From Planctomycetaceae bacterium (GTDB lineage Bacteria > Planctomycetota > Planctomycetia > Planctomycetales > Planctomycetaceae): a stretch of DNA of 64,000 bases. Below the pieces are notes generated by a model. The model worked only from the letters and a program-made list of their open reading frames with translations. It was not told the DNA's origin and made no database searches. This document shows, piece by piece, positions 37,366 to 46,485 of this stretch. The stretch is from contig JAJDEJ010000134.1 of assembly GCA_029259815.1 (NCBI GenBank), positions 62,001-126,000 on the forward strand, written 5' to 3'. Made by a program: the position numbers and the translations under genes. Every line of letters begins with the position of its first letter. Positions within the stretch are counted from its first letter, which is position 1.

Positions 37366-39816
37366 TCATTGCTGCGCGACCTTGCTGAACGCCTGAGACG
37401 GTTTGGTCGCGGTGGCCGTTTGATCCATCGAGAGTGCCTCGTTAAGCTTCTCGAAAATTCGCGACTGGCTGACGACGCCATCGAACACGACTGGATCGGT
37501 GTTGGGATCGGGCGGAAAGATCAAATACAGCGGTAAGCTAATGCTGTCGTAGCGTTTGAGCCATTCTTTGATTTCCGGATCAGGGTGTGTGTAGTCTGCA
37601 ACAAGGGCTGCCACGTTGTGCTCTTCGAGGAATTCAGTCGTCGGCTCGGTCTTCAGGGCGTACTTTTTGTTCGTTTGACAGATGGCACACCACGTCGCCG
37701 TAAAGTCGATCAGAATGGGACGGCCTTCCTTTCGAAGTTCGGCCACTCTGGCTCCTGAGAATGGTTCCCACAGCGATGGCCGGATGGCTGATTGATACTG
37801 GTCCCAGGCAAACCCGGTCAGCAGCAGGAGGATGACAAACGCCGACCCCCGGACGCTCAGTTTCTTGCCAGACGTCGAGGAGTGATCGTAGAGAGTCCCA
37901 ATCATCCAGACAGCGATCGCAAGTCCCAGCAGGAAGATCAGTGTGGGGAGGATCGCCTCGGTCTTCAGAGAGTAGATGATCCAAATCGTTGCTCCCAACA
38001 ATGCGAATCCGGAGAATTCCTTGAATCGCACCATCCACATGCCGGGCTTGGGGAGAAGCCTGACGGATTTGGGAAAGAGCCCGACCATGAGATAGGGCGA
38101 CGCCATCCCCAGGCCCATCACGCCCCACACCAGATACACGACGGCTGGCGACTGCTTGACTGACCAGGCCAGAGCACTCCCCATAAACGGTCCGCTGCAA
38201 GGCGTGGCCAGCAACGTTGCGAAGATTCCGGTGATGAAGGCACCGGGCAGTCCTTCTCGGTGCTGACCGCTGGCGGAGCCGACCATGCCGGGGATAGGGA
38301 TCTCAAAGACGCCGAGCATGCTGAGTCCCATCGTAAACACAATCGCGATCATCACGAGATTGAACTCTGGCTTCTGGAAGAGTCCACCCCAGCCCATCTT
38401 GAGAGTCACCGCCAAGGTGGCGAGCACCAGAAAGACTCCGATCACGCCCAACGAATAACAGATGTTGAGCAGCAGGATGCGACCACGACTCTCGCCTGCC
38501 TGCTGGACAAAGCTCATGAGCTTGATCGCCAGAACAGGAAGGACGCAGGGCATGATGTTGAGGATCAGTCCGCCGAAGAATGCTGCGACCAAATAGGCAA
38601 GGAGGCCTTCCTGGGGTTGCTCGCTCACCGTTTCGGAATCCGCTGGATCAACGGCGACCAATGGCTTCTGGCTTGTCGGAATGAACGAAGACGTGACTCC
38701 AGAGACCGTCGCGATGTCATTGGGCTCCTGCAAGCTGCCGAGTGAGAACGACACTAATTTCTGCGGCATGCAACTGGTCTTGCAGATTTGATATTCGATC
38801 TCGCCAGCGACACCGTAATCACCCGGCTCAATGACCTCGAAGGTGCGCGTCCAGGTGACCGTCCCATGATGCACGTACTCGGTGATGTCGTCGAAGTCCT
38901 GCTTCACCGTTTCTGGTGGATTTGTCGGCTGAAATCCATCGCCAAGTGGGCGGAGGTTAACCGTCTCGGTCAACTCAAGCTCGGTGGGGTTGCTGATCTG
39001 AGTGTCGTGAGGCGTGAGGCCGAATGTGTGCCATTCGTCTTCAAGGACCATCGTCACGGCGACTGTGACTTTGTCACCGGGTTGGGCATTGGTCGGCTGC
39101 ATCTCAAACTGCAGAGTGAGAGGGTCCGGCTTGTTCGCTTTCGTCCGTGTCGGCTGAATGACGTAGGCGTGAGTCAATGCAGATTCGCCGTTGGCATCTG
39201 GTGAGTCATCACTGAGCAGATTGCCCGCTTCGATGATCACATCGAATGACTCAGCCATCGGTGTGCAGGACGAAGCATCGCAGACTTGGAAATTGAGTTC
39301 ACCCGCCACGTACGCCTGATCGGCGGGGACTGCACCAGTCAAACGGAAGCGGCGGCTCCAAGTGACGCTGTTGGAGAATTTCTCGACCTCTTGACTGAGA
39401 TCTTCCTCGAACTGCGCTTTTGGCTTGCGATCTGCGACGAACTGTTCGCCCAATGGCTCCAGTCCGGATATCTCGGTGACGACGAACGTTGTCGCTCCGC
39501 CGAAGCTGCGGTTCTGTGAGTAAGTGTAGGCTCCCGCAGACATGTCGAGTTGGAGAGACAGGATGACTTCGTCTTTCGCGGAGAGCGTCGAGGCATCTCC
39601 GTCCTCGACCGGGGAGAGTGTGGCCGTCAATGTCGCCTGACTCTCTTTTGACGCGCCGGCGAGATCGTCGCCGAACCCTGAGAACAGATCGTCGCCGAAG
39701 TTCTGACCGAACGCGGTTGTCACGAACAGACAGAACGTGGCCCAAGTGAGAAGGATGTTCCGACGACCGGGCGTCATGGAGGGGGCGGTTGACGAGATGG
39801 ATGTTTGCTGCGACAT
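37366..39816 (-). CDS. DsbD-like thiol:disulfide interchange protein
   Basis: 816 residues from the ATG at 39816; the open frame reaches 39882. Order: a signal segment, two DsbD-alpha-like beta domains (each with a Cys pair, 'CDASSCTPMAESF' and 'ICKTSCMPQKLVSF'), and eight or so membrane helices of the CcdA/DsbD type ('GGLILNIMPCVLPVLAIKLM', 'LLATPCSGPFMGSAL' with the conserved membrane cysteines). A C-terminal thioredoxin domain has 'DFTATWCAICQTNKKYA' (CAIC). It moves reducing power across the membrane to periplasmic thiols, for instance for cytochrome c maturation. The duplicated alpha domain is unlike E. coli DsbD. Confidence 0.88.
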   Translation of the reverse strand: MSQQTSISSTAPSMTPGRRNILLTWATFCLFVTTAFGQNFGDDLFSGFGDDLAGASKESQATLTATLSPVEDGDASTLSAKDEVILSLQLDMSAGAYTYSQNRSFGGATTFVVTEISGLEPLGEQFVADRKPKAQFEEDLSQEVEKFSNSVTWSRRFRLTGAVPADQAYVAGELNFQVCDASSCTPMAESFDVIIEAGNLLSDDSPDANGESALTHAYVIQPTRTKANKPDPLTLQFEMQPTNAQPGDKVTVAVTMVLEDEWHTFGLTPHDTQISNPTELELTETVNLRPLGDGFQPTNPPETVKQDFDDITEYVHHGTVTWTRTFEVIEPGDYGVAGEIEYQICKTSCMPQKLVSFSLGSLQEPNDIATVSGVTSSFIPTSQKPLVAVDPADSETVSEQPQEGLLAYLVAAFFGGLILNIMPCVLPVLAIKLMSFVQQAGESRGRILLLNICYSLGVIGVFLVLATLAVTLKMGWGGLFQKPEFNLVMIAIVFTMGLSMLGVFEIPIPGMVGSASGQHREGLPGAFITGIFATLLATPCSGPFMGSALAWSVKQSPAVVYLVWGVMGLGMASPYLMVGLFPKSVRLLPKPGMWMVRFKEFSGFALLGATIWIIYSLKTEAILPTLIFLLGLAIAVWMIGTLYDHSSTSGKKLSVRGSAFVILLLLTGFAWDQYQSAIRPSLWEPFSGARVAELRKEGRPILIDFTATWCAICQTNKKYALKTEPTTEFLEEHNVAALVADYTHPDPEIKEWLKRYDSISLPLYLIFPPDPNTDPVVFDGVVSQSRIFEKLNEALSMDQTATATKPSQAFSKVAQQ

Positions 39817-40249
39817 ACAACACTCACACGGGCGATAACGACGAATGCGACATTCGGGCCGAGCCTTGATGAATCGCCCCAAACCGAATCCTGCGAACGA
39901 TATCCGAAGGGCGTCTCTTGAACAATACGAAGTCTGACGCGTCGTTGTGGGAAAGTCTGTGTTCCGACATACAGATTACGCGATTTCGTCCTCGCAGCCT
40001 AGAAGTTCCTGAATGACCAAATCGATCTGGACACAACTCGGGGCATCTGTAGAATCCCGCCCCATCGCTTGAGTGCGTGACGCCACCTGCGTGGGTACTC
40101 CAAGCGTGAGACGGGCTGAATTCCCTTCCCGGCTACGATAGGCCGTTCCCGCATCCTGTCGCCTGCCTTTCAGATTCCCGTCGTCGGAACAGTTTTTCCC
40201 GCAGATTGACTGTTCAGACGAGATTCGATTTTCGACAAGGACCCAACTC
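39817..40249. other. Intergenic region, 433 bp, no gene seen
   Basis: The divergent spacer between the DsbD-like gene and the lipoprotein gene. Small frames here have no family-like content. I see no repeat with arms longer than about 8 bp. Promoters for both genes must be here but I cannot place them. Confidence 0.5.
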
Positions 40250-41125
40250 ATGCGATCGGCACGCCTCTTCGGCGTGGCGTCCGTCGGCCTGTTGCTTATG
40301 GCCGTCTGTGGATGCTACCGCCCCTACATGAATGCTCCCTACGCGGCCCCCTATGGGAGTCCCTATCCCGCTGCACCGGTTCAGACGCTGACGCCCGGTG
40401 GAACGTATACTCCCGGGGGGACTTACTCCCCTGGCGGTCTCCAGCCGACTCCATCATTCAACTCGGGGACACCGACCGAAGGTTTCAGTCAGCCGACCCC
40501 GACGCCCAGCACGTTCGATCCGCCCGCTTCGTCGGGAGGGAATGATGCTCCCTTCTACGAACCGAACTCAGGTTCAACATTCGATCGTGACGACGGGACG
40601 GTCCCGCAACCTTACGACCCCGGTGATGAAGTGCAATTCAATCCGTCTTCGAATGAGCCTGTGGCGGACGATCAAACGATCGATCTGTTTGGTGCAACAG
40701 AGGCGACCGGACCCACGACCGGGAACGTGGCTAAGGTGAGCGCGGAATTCCTGGCACCGATCCGTCGTGCCCAGTCAGAAGCAGAGCCGACACCCATTGC
40801 AGTCGTGGAAGCCACTCCTTCGGCCCCGAGTCCGTACGCTTACGAAGCGGACGGGTACCGGTGGATCCGGGGAGTGGCGCGGCAGAATGAGTCGACCGGT
40901 GTGTGGAGTGTGATCTACGCTGTCAATCAAACGGAAGCTGATCCGTACACCGGCTGGCTCACACTCGCCAGCGGCCCGCTGCTCGGTCAGTTGTCGGCCA
41001 ATGGCATGTATGTGATTCACGGACAACTCGATCGTGAACACACCGATGCGGCGGGGAAGCCGACTTATCAGGTGGAGTCCGTTTCTCCCTGGCAGCCGAC
41101 AACAACGACCGCGGTCGAACAATGA
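40250..41125 (+). CDS. Putative lipoprotein, Pro/Gly/Thr-rich
   Basis: 291 residues. The N-terminus 'VASVGLLLMAVCGCYRP' ends in a lipobox-like Val-Cys-Gly-Cys. A low-complexity part follows with Tyr-Ala-Ala-Pro-Tyr type repeats and 'GGTYTPGGTYSPGG' near residues 50-63. From about residue 190 there is a compact domain ('ADGYRWIRGVARQNESTGVW', 'GWLTLASGPLLGQLSANGMY') that ends 'YQVESVSPWQP'. The second part may bind an envelope partner. No named domain is recognised. The gene converges with the one at 41126, end to end. Confidence 0.75.
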   Translation: MRSARLFGVASVGLLLMAVCGCYRPYMNAPYAAPYGSPYPAAPVQTLTPGGTYTPGGTYSPGGLQPTPSFNSGTPTEGFSQPTPTPSTFDPPASSGGNDAPFYEPNSGSTFDRDDGTVPQPYDPGDEVQFNPSSNEPVADDQTIDLFGATEATGPTTGNVAKVSAEFLAPIRRAQSEAEPTPIAVVEATPSAPSPYAYEADGYRWIRGVARQNESTGVWSVIYAVNQTEADPYTGWLTLASGPLLGQLSANGMYVIHGQLDREHTDAAGKPTYQVESVSPWQPTTTTAVEQ

Positions 41126-41710
41126 TTATCGGCCCTTTCCACTCAGAATCGCTTCGAGCGCAGCGATCGCGTCGTTGGTCGCCGGGTAGGTCAGTCTGGC
41201 TTCGGACGGCTTCGGTGTGAGGACGACCGAATAGGCTCCATCGGCTGTTTGTCTCAGCGGGATCAAAGTGGACTGCTTTGGCTCCAATGGCAACTCATCC
41301 AGATCCTCGATCAGGATGACAGCATCCGTTGCATCTGCCGGCCAGGTTCTGTCGACGAGGAAAACGCCCGCTTGCGTTGGATCGAGCATCCCCTGGACGA
41401 TGACCTCGGCACTCCGTATCTGTACGCGATTCAGGGTGACAGGACTGGTCACGACGATGGCCAAGGTCGCGAGGCCGGCTGCCCACACGAGGAACAGAGC
41501 GAGCGCCAGTCTCACGCGAGGGGAGCGGCGCGTGATCTCTACTTCACGCAGGATCGAAGCCGAAGTGTCCGCTTGATCGGCAGCGTCTTCAATGTCTGGC
41601 GTGATGTCGAATGGTCGCTCGGGGGAGTGGCGAGACTTCCGGGCGGCCACAATCACGTCCTTGACGGTTGGCGAAGACGACGGTTGGCAGAGACGCGATG
41701 AATCAATCAC
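41126..41710 (-). CDS. Hypothetical membrane protein
   Basis: 194 residues, GTG start. A charged cytoplasmic N-terminal part of about 65 residues, one membrane helix ('LALALFLVWAAGLATLAIVV', about 69-88), then an extracytoplasmic part of about 100 residues that ends 'AIAALEAILSGKGR'. The topology suggests an anti-sigma-like or scaffold role, but nothing specific is seen. It follows the 41737 gene on the same strand with 26 bp between them, a likely operon. Confidence 0.65.
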   Translation of the reverse strand: MIDSSRLCQPSSSPTVKDVIVAARKSRHSPERPFDITPDIEDAADQADTSASILREVEITRRSPRVRLALALFLVWAAGLATLAIVVTSPVTLNRVQIRSAEVIVQGMLDPTQAGVFLVDRTWPADATDAVILIEDLDELPLEPKQSTLIPLRQTADGAYSVVLTPKPSEARLTYPATNDAIAALEAILSGKGR

Positions 41711-41736
41711 CGACAGTGGAATGGAATCAACTCGCC

Positions 41737-42150
41737 TTACGATTGTTTGAAGGCTGCGAGCTTGGTCTCCGGCTGGTAAGCACGATCGAACGCCTCTGCA
41801 AATTCATACACTTCGTAGAAATCACTGATGTCATCACGGTCGGTCTTCCGCATGCGGCCTTCATCGATCAGCTCAAAAACCATGCGGCCGAAATCCTCCG
41901 TGCAGGTGATGCCCCACGAGGAGAACACAATCCGCGCCATCAGGCCAAACTGATCAAGCGCGTACTCGCGGATCCCGTTCAGCAATTCCTGTCCGGAAAT
42001 GTGTGCCGACTCTTCCTCGACGTCACTCTCGGTCTCGTCCGGGCACCGTTGCAGCATCTCTTGCGTGTACCGCAGTGCATCGAAGACGAACTCGTAGGCG
42101 TCGGTGTGATACCGCAGACGCGGAGCCGAAAGGTGAGTGGAAATGGGCAT
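41737..42150 (-). CDS. Minf_1886-like conserved hypothetical protein
   Basis: 137 residues from the ATG at 42150. It has 'YHTDAYEFVFDALRYTQEML', 'HISGQELLNGIREYALDQFG' and 'WGITCTEDFGRMVFELIDEG', the three blocks I associate with the Minf_1886 family. This is a small cytoplasmic family found in planctomycetes and verrucomicrobia with no known activity. The frame reaches a start at 42168, but the ATG at 42150 begins with the family 'MPISTHLS'-like leader. It heads a probable operon with the 41126 gene. Confidence 0.75.
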   Translation of the reverse strand: MPISTHLSAPRLRYHTDAYEFVFDALRYTQEMLQRCPDETESDVEEESAHISGQELLNGIREYALDQFGLMARIVFSSWGITCTEDFGRMVFELIDEGRMRKTDRDDISDFYEVYEFAEAFDRAYQPETKLAAFKQS

Positions 42151-42374
42151 TGGGTGACCCCATCGCACAAAGGAAAACCGACTGTCGTCGGGTGATTAAC
42201 GCTCGCTGACGCGACCCACCCTTCGAGGGGCACGACACTTGTCTTTCCCACTATAGCTGAGCCGCCGAGGCAAGGGAATGCATGAATTCCCTGCAAATTC
42301 CAGCAACGCTGCGTGACGGTGTTGCTGTTCGGGGTTCATCTCATCATGGAATGGAGTCTCTGCATGTAAGCAGT

Positions 42375-42491
42375 CCTCCCAAGCCGACGGCTTCGCCGTC
42401 GAACGATGGCCGAGTTGTGTTTGCGAGGCCAAAGGACTTCAGGAATGGTTTCCGTGCGACAGCACGACGACAAAGTCGTCGGCTTGGGAGG
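42375..42491. repeat. Inverted repeat, family 'GCCGACGGC', copy B
   Basis: CCTCCCAAGCCGACGGCTTC starts the left arm at 42375; the right arm ends GTCGTCGGCTTGGGAGG at 42491. Each arm is also a small hairpin (CGACGGC-TTC-GCCGTCG on the left). It lies in the 440-bp divergent spacer before cobA-hemD. Confidence 0.9.
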
Positions 42492-42592
42492 GCTCAGCAT
42501 CATTTGGGCGACTCTCTGGTTATGATGATGCATATGCGACGTCACCCACCGTGGGTGACTTTGCGAGAAATACAGCATGAGTGTGAGGAACA

Positions 42593-44110
42593 ATGGCGGG
42601 AGGGAAAGTCTATCTCGTCGGTGCGGGACCGGGTGATCCGGGACTGCTCACTCTGCGCGGCCGCGAGTGTCTCATCCGGGCGGATGAGGTGGTGTATGAC
42701 GGCCTCGTCAACCCGCTGCTGCTGCGGCTGACGAAAGCTCATGCGATTCGCACGAGTCGGGTTGATGGACCGGAGGGACGTCGTCTCGATCAGGATGAGA
42801 TCAACGCCATGCTGGTTTCGTTGGCAAAGGCGGGTAAACGCGTCGTGAGACTGAAGGGGGGCGATCCATTTATTTTTGGACGAGGGGCCGAGGAAGCGGA
42901 AGCACTGTTGCAAGCGGGGATCGAGTTTGAAGTTGTGCCCGGGGTAACGGCTGCAACCGCAGCGACCGCCTACGCAGGCATCTCGCTCACACATCGCGAG
43001 GACGCGTCGGCTGTCGCCTATGTGACGGGGCACGAAGATCCGTCCAAGCCGCAATCGGCTCTCGACTATGAGGTGCTGGCTCGATTTCCGGGAACACTCG
43101 TCTTCTACATGGGACTGCATCGTCTGCCCGAAATCGCAGCAGCACTCATCTCAGCAGGCATGTCGCCCTCCACACCAGCTGCGGTGATCTGTCGCGGCTC
43201 GACAAGCCGTCAGCGGACCGTTACGGCAACATTGGATGAGTTGCCAGAGAAAGTCACCACTGCGAAATTGAGGCCGCCGTCCTTGATTGTCGTCGGCTCC
43301 TGTGTCACGCGGCACGAGCGACTGGCCTGGTTCGAGTTGAAGCCCCTCCTGGGCCGTCGGATCGGCATCACGCGACCGGAGGCTCAGTCAGAGCCGCAAA
43401 TCGCCAGAGCGATCGAACTCGGTGCCGAGCCAGTGCTGATGCCCACGATTCGCATTGAACCGATCGAAGACTGGTCAGCCGTCGATGAGACATTGGCGCA
43501 TTTAGCAGATTACAGCTGGCTGGTCTTCACGAGTGTCAACGGAGTCAGAGCGTTGCTCGGTCGGTTGTGGCAGACCGGTCGAGACGTGCGTGATCTGGGC
43601 AACATCAAGCTGGCAGGCATCGGACCGTCGACCGCTGAAGCACTGGTCGAGTATCACCTGAGGGCTGACGTCATCCCGGAGGAGTATCGAGCCGAAGCAC
43701 TCGCGGAAGAGTTGCGAAGCTCTGTCGCAGGGAAGCGTGTCATCTGGGCGCGGGCAAGTCGAGGTCGAGACGTCCTCCCGCGCGAGCTGGAGGCTGCCGG
43801 GGCAGAGGTGCATGAGTTGACCGTCTACCGCAACGAAGATGCTGAGTCGTTGCCTGCAACCGCGACTGCTGCTCTGGAAGCGGGAGAGCTCGATTGGATT
43901 GGCTTGAGCAGTCCGTCCATCGCCCGACAGCTGGCGAAGTTAATGACTGAGGATGCTCGGACGTTCCTGGGGAACACAACGAGGTTGGTCGCCATTAGTC
44001 CGGTGACTCAAGCTGCTGCAGAGGAAGTCGGTCTGCCGGTGAGTGTGACGGCGACAACTTACACATGGGACGGCATCTTTGAAGCGATTCTGGGTGCGGA
44101 GGCGGATTGA
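42593..44110 (+). CDS. cobA-hemD: Uroporphyrinogen-III C-methyltransferase / uroporphyrinogen-III synthase fusion
   Basis: 505 residues. The N-terminal half (about 1-245) is a SAM-dependent methyltransferase: 'VYLVGAGPGDPGLLTLRG', 'VVRLKGGDPFIFGRGAEE', 'VVPGVTAATAATAYAGISL' and 'YVTGHE'. It turns uroporphyrinogen III into precorrin-2 for siroheme or cobalamin. The C-terminal half (about 255-505) is uroporphyrinogen-III synthase: 'RRIGITRPEAQSEPQIARAI', 'WLVFTSVNGVRALL' and 'LDWIGLSSPSIARQLAKL'. Fusion of the two is common in Planctomycetes and Firmicutes. The protein channels hydroxymethylbilane towards corrin-type products. No other heme genes are adjacent. Confidence 0.95.
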   Translation: MAGGKVYLVGAGPGDPGLLTLRGRECLIRADEVVYDGLVNPLLLRLTKAHAIRTSRVDGPEGRRLDQDEINAMLVSLAKAGKRVVRLKGGDPFIFGRGAEEAEALLQAGIEFEVVPGVTAATAATAYAGISLTHREDASAVAYVTGHEDPSKPQSALDYEVLARFPGTLVFYMGLHRLPEIAAALISAGMSPSTPAAVICRGSTSRQRTVTATLDELPEKVTTAKLRPPSLIVVGSCVTRHERLAWFELKPLLGRRIGITRPEAQSEPQIARAIELGAEPVLMPTIRIEPIEDWSAVDETLAHLADYSWLVFTSVNGVRALLGRLWQTGRDVRDLGNIKLAGIGPSTAEALVEYHLRADVIPEEYRAEALAEELRSSVAGKRVIWARASRGRDVLPRELEAAGAEVHELTVYRNEDAESLPATATAALEAGELDWIGLSSPSIARQLAKLMTEDARTFLGNTTRLVAISPVTQAAAEEVGLPVSVTATTYTWDGIFEAILGAEAD

Positions 44111-44135
44111 ATGAGGGAGGGCGAGCCGCTGCTTC

Positions 44136-44210
44136 GTAGCTGAAATCTCAAGAGTTCAGACAGAGCAAGGAACAATTACAGTTTGGCTGAATTCTTGCGA
44201 ATCCAGCTAC
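44136..44210. repeat. Inverted repeat, family 'GTAGCTG...TTCAG', copy 2
   Basis: Arms 44136-44159 and 44187-44210, 24 bp each, start GTAGCTGAAATCTCAAGAG and end CTTGCGAATCCAGCTAC. The right arm, reverse complemented, equals the left arm of copy 1 at 2384-2407. The loop is 27 bp and differs from that of copy 1. Confidence 0.9.
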
Positions 44211-44221
44211 CGTTCTTGCAG

Positions 44222-44254
44222 AACACCCCGGCTGCTTGGAGCAGCCGGGGTGTT
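44222..44254. terminator. Strong hairpin between convergent genes
   Basis: AACACCCCGGCTGC (44222-44235) and GCAGCCGGGGTGTT (44241-44254) pair perfectly over 14 bp with the loop TTGGA. It lies between cobA-hemD and the convergent 44282 gene. There is no T-run on either strand, so it may be an atypical bidirectional terminator. Confidence 0.7.
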
Positions 44255-44281
44255 GAATTTGACGGAAACAATGAGACGGCG

Positions 44282-46027
44282 TCAGTCGCCATGCAGACTG
44301 AAGCCAATGAACAGGGCGCCACCATCGTCCGGGACGGCGTAGGAGCCGTTGAGGCTGAAGTAGTGGGCGATCTCGTCGAATTCAGGCAGCTTGCTGAAAT
44401 CGACATCATCAATCGCATCACCGATCACGCCGGAGCGGAACATTTCGTAGTAGGGGCGAACCTGAGCCGCTGCTTTTCCAAAGCCCATCATGGAAGTTTG
44501 GCTGGGAAAGTGAGAAGCCACGCGGCGGTAGTCGGTTGAATTGGCCAGAGGTTCGCCTGCGCCGTCATCTCGGAGGTAACTCTCCAGCAACTGCACATCC
44601 GTCGCGAAGAAGAACTGGCCTCGGGCGATGGCGATGCCCATCATCTGAGGGTCTCCTCCCTGGAAGTCTGGCATTTCCACTTCATAGATCGTCACATCCA
44701 GAAACTCGCGTGTCTCGATGTTGTCGTCGAGTGCCGCGGACACACGATCGAGCACATCTTTCATGCGGTCTTCGTCGGAGAGTTCCAAGGCGATCGCCAT
44801 GGGTTGGATGGCCACATCGCTCGCCTCGACATCTTCTCTCACTTCACCGAGAAACTGAATGCGACCGGTGAGCGAGTCGATCACGTCATCCTTGATGTGC
44901 ACCATCGGCCCCGCCTGGGCGAGTTGGTCCACCAGATTGCCTAATGTTCCGGGTGGTTGGAAGAAGTCGACCATTGTCTCGACGGCTAGGTACGCTCCTT
45001 CGATATCCCAGTTGGCACTCGAGTAGGCAGATGCGGTCTCCGGAACCCAGCGGGGCGGCTGTTGATCGACAGCAGGGAATTCGAAGATCTTCAACAGGCC
45101 GGAGATCGGCTGGTCAAGTGCCAGGTAGGTGCGAGTGACGGTGTCGTACTCGTCCGTCATCATGGTCGCCGTTCCGCCGACCGCTTCGATCTTGTCGATA
45201 CCCAATACGGGCAGGAAGCCCATCACCATCGACAGCGGAACCGGACCCGAGTTGGCTTCCGGAATGGAGGCGATCGAACGAAACAGGTCGATCGGTGCAA
45301 GGTACCAACGAGCCTGTGGATTCTCACTCTCACCAGCCTGGCACTTCTGCATCAAGCGACTGTACGTGTCGTCGTCCGCGAAGCTTTGATCAGCCTCGCC
45401 GTCCCAGCGGCTGAGGACCTCGTCAACGATGTCCAGACTGGAAGATGCGACGAAGTATTGATCCTTGATACAATACACCAGTGTGTTGGGCTCCTTGTCC
45501 TCATCAGCATCTTCATCGATGAACGAATAGATGGTCACCTCGGTATCCTGAATGGTCTCGACAGTTCGCTCGCCATCCTCATCCTCGAGCGCCTCTTCGG
45601 CTTTCTCAAGGAGTGTGTCGAGCGTCTCCCGATGGTCACCAAAGTCCATCAGCATGACGACGCCCAGGTCCTTGGCAGGCGGTTGGACGACGGCGACAGC
45701 AATTTCACCGTGAAAAAGCTTTAACAAATCACTCGGCGGCAGCCCAAGATCCTCCTGAGCCTCATCGGAGACTTCATTCCACCAATCCTCGATTTCTTCA
45801 CGCACCGGCTGCAGGGACTCGTCCTGCAGAAGGCGGCCGAACGATGTCTTCTGAAATTGATTGTACGCCTCGACGGCATCTGGCACGGAAAAGAAGGCCG
45901 TCGTTCCTTGAGGAAGCCGCCGTTCTGCGGGCACTCCCTCGGCCGCATTGAGAGTTGATTCCATTCCCCAGGCGCACAGACAAAGTGCGGCTACGCCTAC
46001 GATTCGACGACGCTGCATTGTGAGCAT
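44282..46027 (-). CDS. Large exported protein of unknown function (DUF3352-like pattern)
   Basis: 581 residues from ATG 46027 (ATG 46018 and GTG 46030 are alternatives). A signal peptide ('RIVGVAALCLCAWGMESTLNA') is followed by 'LPQGTTAFFSVPDAVEAYNQ', 'LLKLFHGEIAVAVVQPP', and 'DTEVTIYSFIDEDADEDKEP'. The repeated 'substrate-of-itself' style of statements about small variable strands recalls DUF3352-like bacterial proteins, but the match is from memory and weak. The mature part is acidic and probably lies in the periplasm. No catalytic motif is seen. It converges with cobA-hemD. Confidence 0.7.
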   Translation of the reverse strand: MLTMQRRRIVGVAALCLCAWGMESTLNAAEGVPAERRLPQGTTAFFSVPDAVEAYNQFQKTSFGRLLQDESLQPVREEIEDWWNEVSDEAQEDLGLPPSDLLKLFHGEIAVAVVQPPAKDLGVVMLMDFGDHRETLDTLLEKAEEALEDEDGERTVETIQDTEVTIYSFIDEDADEDKEPNTLVYCIKDQYFVASSSLDIVDEVLSRWDGEADQSFADDDTYSRLMQKCQAGESENPQARWYLAPIDLFRSIASIPEANSGPVPLSMVMGFLPVLGIDKIEAVGGTATMMTDEYDTVTRTYLALDQPISGLLKIFEFPAVDQQPPRWVPETASAYSSANWDIEGAYLAVETMVDFFQPPGTLGNLVDQLAQAGPMVHIKDDVIDSLTGRIQFLGEVREDVEASDVAIQPMAIALELSDEDRMKDVLDRVSAALDDNIETREFLDVTIYEVEMPDFQGGDPQMMGIAIARGQFFFATDVQLLESYLRDDGAGEPLANSTDYRRVASHFPSQTSMMGFGKAAAQVRPYYEMFRSGVIGDAIDDVDFSKLPEFDEIAHYFSLNGSYAVPDDGGALFIGFSLHGD

Positions 46028-46485
46028 CACTTGTTCCTATTTCATCACTGTGAACTGGCCACTCACACAACGTTCGTGGCGACAGATTTGACTCTGTGTG
46101 TCAATTGGACGATACGCTTCTGACTTCAGACGTCAAAACCAAGTCGTCCTTCCTCTCGATGTTGGTCGAATTGTAGCGGTCCACAGGGAGACTGCCCAGA
46201 GGGGCCGGTCCGATGGGTTTGGTCGTCAGGAGTTGGAATCCTGTGAAGTCTGCAGGCTTGCGAGGCTGATCGCTCGCTCGCGGATGACAACAGACGATAC
46301 GATCACCCGTTCGACGTCCTTTCGGCGGTCCAACACACCACGTACAATTCCTTGTCGCTTCTACCTGAAGTACGCAGGTGAGGTGTCAGTCGATCAAGAA
46401 AAACTTCAAATAATCGGTGACAGAGAGTTCTTCGACACTCTGTTCAGTCCGACGAAACACTTGACCCAGGGTAAGGAGATTGATT
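46028..46485. other. Intergenic region, about 460 bp, no gene seen
   Basis: The divergent spacer between the 44282 gene and the M29 aminopeptidase. A frame at 46098-46505 has no family-like content. I see no long inverted repeat here, which is unusual for a spacer of this size in this window. Confidence 0.5.
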
